Translations under genes and position numbers: made by a program
Notes under the pieces: generated by a model
Told to the model about the DNA's origin: nothing
Seen by the model: only the letters and a program-made list of their open reading frames with translations
Database searches by the model: none
NCBI GenBank assembly: GCA_031266155.1
Contig: JAISBO010000073.1
Coordinates: forward strand, 1 to 10,075
From: Puniceicoccales bacterium
GTDB taxonomy: Bacteria > Verrucomicrobiota > Verrucomicrobiia > Opitutales > JAIRKQ01
Length of the DNA: 10,075 bases
Direction of reading: 5' to 3'
In this document: positions 7,414-10,075 of the stretch, piece by piece
How the letters are laid out: each line of letters starts with the position of its first letter
How positions within the stretch are numbered: the first letter of the stretch is position 1

Positions 7414-7872
7414 ATGCGTGATAATAATAGAGACAAACAGTTAGAAAAACTATTACAGCTAAAAAGGTTTGAAATGCCATCCGAAGAAAGATGGTTAGAA
7501 TTTGACTGTGCTTTTGATGATAAACGACTATCTGCCATAAAAGAATCCAGAATAAGGGGAATATTTGCTTCATTGGGAAGTCTTTTGAATTTTAAACGTG
7601 TTGTATATTCGACTGGTTTTTGCTTGCTGTTGCTAATTGCCTGCATTGCCTCTGAAAGGCAGCAAAGGAACATAGACCCTATACAAGTGGCGCGGGAAGC
7701 TAGTGAAAAATATGTACAATTTGCCAGTGATGGCATGTTGGCTAACGAAGAAGATATTGATATTCAAGCGGGCGTTTGTAACATCAGCTACCCCAATGAT
7801 GGTATTGAATATGTGCAAGACATGTTGACGATGCAAAATAGTTCTTCCGTGTCAGTCAGAATATGGAATTAA
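7414..7872 (+). CDS. Single-pass membrane protein, putative anti-sigma factor
   Basis: A 152-residue protein with a cytoplasm-like, charged N-terminal part (about 1-60), one hydrophobic segment at about 63-80 (STGFCLLLLIACIAS) and an exported C-terminal part of about 70 residues. It starts 4 bases after the sigma-factor stop. This position and topology match membrane anti-sigma factors such as RseA, in which the cytoplasmic part clamps the sigma factor and the periplasmic part receives the signal. No HxxxCxxC zinc anti-sigma motif is present and I cannot assign it to a named family. The N-terminal block LEKLLQLKRFEMPSEERW at 10-27 is the most likely conserved sigma-contacting element. The exported part has one cysteine, Cys121. 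The anti-sigma role is inferred from context, not from a motif. No Shine-Dalgarno is visible before the ATG. Confidence 0.72.
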   Translation: MRDNNRDKQLEKLLQLKRFEMPSEERWLEFDCAFDDKRLSAIKESRIRGIFASLGSLLNFKRVVYSTGFCLLLLIACIASERQQRNIDPIQVAREASEKYVQFASDGMLANEEDIDIQAGVCNISYPNDGIEYVQDMLTMQNSSSVSVRIWN

Positions 7873-7873
7873 A

Positions 7874-8926
7874 ATGTCTAGAAAATATTTCAAACTTGGT
7901 TGTCTATTTTTGCTTTGTTCCATATGGGGAGGTTCATTATTTTTGGTTGCAGCGGTGAGCCATTCTCCAAAGGCTACGCAGCCAAGACGTGAAATAATAG
8001 AATTTCATGGAAATGGCTCGTTTGCAAATTCCGTAAAGAATATTTTCAACGGCAAAAAAAACTCCATTGTGCGTGTGATATGTGTGGCAAAAGCGGAAGA
8101 AGAAACTGCTAATAGCACCAGGCAAGTCCTTGGAGGGACTGGTTTCTTTATTTCCAATAAAGCACATATATTGACGGCAGCGTCAATCGTCAAAAATTCA
8201 CAAAAGGTTTGGGTAGACTATAGGGGAGTTTCCTATTCTGCCGAATGTATTGGGATTGACTTGCAGACGAATATCGCAATTTTGAGGCTATTACAACCAC
8301 CAAACGAATTTGACATAGTGGATGTTAGCGAGAATGACGCGGCGGCATTGACAGAGATAGGGTCATTTGTCGTGTTCGTGGGGTGTAAATTGGGTATGGA
8401 TCCGTTGCCAGAATTAGGAAATGTTACAGGGAAAAACATATCCTATGGCGACAATACATTTGCGACTACATACCTGCGGACAAATCTAATGTTTTGCGGT
8501 GGAGAAAGCGGGGCTCCTGTTTTCGAGTTGGATGGTAAATTATCGGGAATGATGATAGCATCATTGCCTGAAATGGCTTCCAGTTTTATTCTGCCCAGGC
8601 GAGCTATTTCAAGGGTTGTTGATGCAATAATTGGAGATGGTACCATGAAACATCCCAAGTTGGGAATAGAAGTACAGTCCGAATGCAGGTTTAGCCAAGG
8701 ACAGGAAATTGTCATTTCAAAGGTCATTGCTGGTTCTGAAGCGGAAAAGGCAGGTTTAGCCGTGGGAGATGTTATAAAGAAAGCTGGAAATTTTGATGTG
8801 AATTATAGGGAAGACCTATATAATGCAGTATTTTTTGAGTGTCAAAATGGACAGATCGCCATTACTGTCTTGCGCGAAGGAAAGGAATTGTCTTTTCAGG
8901 TAAAGAATGAATATATAGTCGAGTAA
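7874..8926 (+). CDS. DegS/HtrA-like PDZ protein with degenerate catalytic triad
   Basis: A 350-residue protein with the domain order of DegS: an N-terminal hydrophobic segment (about 7-28), a trypsin-like domain (about 60-250) and one PDZ domain (about 258-345, with KLGIEV as the likely peptide-binding loop and AEKAGLAVGDVI at 290-301). Its length also matches DegS. The trypsin-like domain aligns from GGTGFFIS (87-94) to the serine motif GGESGAPV (209-216). Two catalytic residues are missing. ILTAASIV has Ser104 where the histidine belongs, and DLQTNIAIL has Asn133 where the aspartate belongs; Ser212 is kept. Spacing (29 and 79 residues) is close to that of DegP and DegS (30 and 75), which supports the alignment. 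Proteolysis by the usual mechanism is therefore unlikely. The anchor could instead be a cleaved signal peptide (AVS before His30). It starts 1 base after the putative anti-sigma gene, with GGA six bases before its ATG. Confidence 0.9.
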   Translation: MSRKYFKLGCLFLLCSIWGGSLFLVAAVSHSPKATQPRREIIEFHGNGSFANSVKNIFNGKKNSIVRVICVAKAEEETANSTRQVLGGTGFFISNKAHILTAASIVKNSQKVWVDYRGVSYSAECIGIDLQTNIAILRLLQPPNEFDIVDVSENDAAALTEIGSFVVFVGCKLGMDPLPELGNVTGKNISYGDNTFATTYLRTNLMFCGGESGAPVFELDGKLSGMMIASLPEMASSFILPRRAISRVVDAIIGDGTMKHPKLGIEVQSECRFSQGQEIVISKVIAGSEAEKAGLAVGDVIKKAGNFDVNYREDLYNAVFFECQNGQIAITVLREGKELSFQVKNEYIVE

Positions 8927-9895
8927 ATGGCTACAAAACTTGATCATCCGAAGAATCCAGATCCAAAACCCAGCGTTTGCATTTATACGATAAAGCTCAG
9001 TGATACTCAAGTTCAGCTTTTGCATACGCTGTGTGTTGATAAGCATTTTGAAAAATATCAGGTTGCCTATGCTGATTTTGCGTTTAGAAGTCATGGACTA
9101 AACCTTGTCGTCTACAGAAGTGGGAAACTGGTTGTCCAGGGGAAGAATACCGAAGAATTTGTCCAATTTGAATTGGAACCCAAGGTGACATTTGATGCGA
9201 CATTTGGCTATGAGGAAGTTGAGCATCCGGAGTGGTTTGAGGAACACGCTGGGATGGACGAGAGCGGGAAAGGAGACCTATTTGGACCTCTCGTTACGGC
9301 ATGCGTGATTGCGGGTAATGACGTCGTTCGCCAATGGATAAAAGATGGCGTAAGGGATAGCAAAAATGTTTCCAGCGATGCTATGATTTTTGCCCTTGAG
9401 TCAAAGATTCTGAAGTCAGACTGCATCTCAAATGTCATGTGTGTTGGCATGGAAAAGTACAATGAATTATACGTCAAATTTGGGGAAAATATGAATACTT
9501 TGCTCGCATGGATGCACTCTTGTTCTCTACAAAATGCTTTGCAAAAACGCTATGTGTCTTGGGGAATGCTCGACCAATTCTCAAAGCGTCCCATTGTGCA
9601 AAGCTTTTTAAAGGATAAAAGCTTTGATTTACGCATGCAAACGAAGGCCGAATCCGATCCCGTAGTAGCCGCAGCGTCAATTTTGGCCCGGGCAGAATAT
9701 AATAGGCGAATTAATAGCCTTTCGGAGAAAGCTGGATTTACCATAAAAAAGGGAGCTGGCCAAATAACCATTACCCAAGCCCATGAGATTGTTAAAAACT
9801 TTGGCTATGATAGTTTGAAAGGCTTTGTCAAAATGCATTTTGCGACTGCACCAAAGGAAAATATTACTCATCCACAAAACGACCAAATTGAATAA
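8927..9895 (+). CDS. rnhC: Ribonuclease HIII
   Basis: Cytoplasmic nuclease that cuts the RNA strand of RNA-DNA hybrids, as in R-loops and Okazaki primers. It has 322 residues, usual for the family. The N-terminal part (about 15-95) is the substrate-binding domain that distinguishes HIII from HII. The catalytic domain starts with AGMDESGKGDLFGPLV (108-123), which holds Asp111 and Glu112, followed by GVRDSK (141-146), a further likely catalytic Asp216 in MLDQF, and AESDPVVAAASILAR (241-255) with Asp244. RNase HIII is found in Firmicutes, Chlamydiae and relatives and some others, and it usually replaces RNase HI. The ATG directly follows the stop of the DegS-like gene (no gap), so its translation is probably coupled to the stress operon. 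No obvious intrinsic terminator follows. Confidence 0.95.
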   Translation: MATKLDHPKNPDPKPSVCIYTIKLSDTQVQLLHTLCVDKHFEKYQVAYADFAFRSHGLNLVVYRSGKLVVQGKNTEEFVQFELEPKVTFDATFGYEEVEHPEWFEEHAGMDESGKGDLFGPLVTACVIAGNDVVRQWIKDGVRDSKNVSSDAMIFALESKILKSDCISNVMCVGMEKYNELYVKFGENMNTLLAWMHSCSLQNALQKRYVSWGMLDQFSKRPIVQSFLKDKSFDLRMQTKAESDPVVAAASILARAEYNRRINSLSEKAGFTIKKGAGQITITQAHEIVKNFGYDSLKGFVKMHFATAPKENITHPQNDQIE

Positions 9896-9948
9896 TATTA
9901 GCCATCGAGTAGCTAAAGTTAGATCAAAGTGCGAAGATTTAATGACGC

Positions 9949-9990
9949 AATGCGCAATCAAACCTTTTTGTGAAAAAATATTGTCGCATT
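9949..9990. repeat. Long imperfect inverted repeat downstream of rnhC
   Basis: AATGCGCAAT (9949-9958) can pair with ATTGTCGCATT (9980-9990) over 10 base pairs with one bulged T. Inside, TTTTT (9965-9969) faces AAAAA (9973-9977) around GTG. The structure lies in the spacer after rnhC and has no following T-run, so it is not a standard terminator. It could be an RNA hairpin or a protein-binding dyad. Confidence 0.4.
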
Positions 9991-9992
9991 AC

Positions 9993-10009
9993 CGTACTTG
10001 CATTGTACG
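9993..10009. repeat. Short dyad just before a possible gene start
   Basis: CGTAC (9993-9997) and GTACG (10005-10009) are inverted around a 7-base centre, ending 3 bases before the ATG at 10013. The size would suit an operator for a dimeric regulator, but a 5-base arm can arise by chance. Confidence 0.25.
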
Positions 10010-10012
10010 CAT

Positions 10013-10075
10013 ATGGGCGAAAGTATTTCGGGAAAAGCTTCCGGGGAAGACAGTTTTCGTATGGCAGAAATTATG
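10013..10075 (+). CDS. Possible 5' end of a further gene (truncated by window edge)
   Basis: An ATG at 10013 opens 21 codons that run off the right edge (MGESISGKASGEDSFRMAEI and one more residue). Codon choice (GAA, AAA, GCT, GAC) resembles the neighbouring genes. No Shine-Dalgarno is visible. A rival frame beginning with ATG at 9942 is also open for 44 codons to the edge; it would place the hairpin at 9949-9990 inside coding sequence. The available bases cannot decide between them, and no family is recognisable. Confidence 0.3.
   Translation, partial: MGESISGKASGEDSFRMAEIM

Noticed and set aside
7414..7872. Zinc-type anti-sigma factor (ZAS, HxxxCxxC) assignment for the gene after the sigma factor
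   Set aside because: No such motif exists in the N-terminal part, so only a general membrane anti-sigma role is proposed from position and topology.
7874..7960. Lipoprotein signal in the DegS-like protein (Cys10 or Cys15)
   Set aside because: Neither cysteine has a proper lipobox: Cys15 follows Leu-Leu, and Cys10 comes before the hydrophobic stretch.
9898..9916. TTAGC-N9-GCTAA inverted repeat right after the rnhC stop as a terminator
   Set aside because: The 5-base AT-rich stem with a 9-base loop and no following T-run is too weak to call.

Overview
The window is a densely packed piece of a low-to-moderate GC bacterial chromosome. No rRNA, tRNA, insertion sequence, phage gene or CRISPR array is visible, and no gap between genes exceeds about 120 bases. 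The organism looks like a diderm with lipopolysaccharide and meso-diaminopimelate peptidoglycan: it has an MsbA-like exporter, a WaaE-like glycosyltransferase and a MurE with the DNPR motif. RNase HIII, an unusual AccD zinc-ribbon region and SufU suggest the PVC superphylum, most likely Verrucomicrobiota and perhaps Opitutae. That placement rests on recollection of family patterns, not on a search.

Layout. (1) Positions 28-1755 (+): an ABC exporter of the MsbA/LmrA type whose true start may lie left of the window. (2) 1837-2274 (-): sufU, convergent with the exporter. (3) 2327-5431 (+): a compact comF-accD-murE cluster; comF has a strong ribosome binding site, accD starts 2 bases after comF, and murE starts inside the end of accD. 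(4) 5423-6696 (-): a family 2 glycosyltransferase followed by a small membrane-anchored protein of unknown function, whose end overlaps the end of murE by 9 bases. (5) 6774-9895 (+): a four-gene operon with gaps of 0-4 bases, encoding an ECF sigma factor, a single-pass membrane protein that is probably its anti-sigma factor, a DegS-shaped protein (membrane anchor, trypsin-like domain, PDZ) and RNase HIII. (6) 9896-10075: a spacer with two dyad symmetries and the possible start of another gene.

The most interesting part is region 5. The order sigma factor, membrane protein, DegS-like protein resembles the logic of the RpoE-RseA-DegS envelope stress pathway gathered into one operon. However, the protease-like protein lacks two of the three catalytic residues: the histidine position is Ser104, the aspartate position is Asn133, and only Ser212 is kept. 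It may be a sensor or scaffold without protease activity. The operon and the divergent glycosyltransferase gene appear to be driven by back-to-back promoters that share one -35 dyad, and the sigma-factor mRNA would be leaderless or nearly so. A second notable point is that AccD has lost three of the four zinc-ribbon cysteines while the rest of the protein looks intact.
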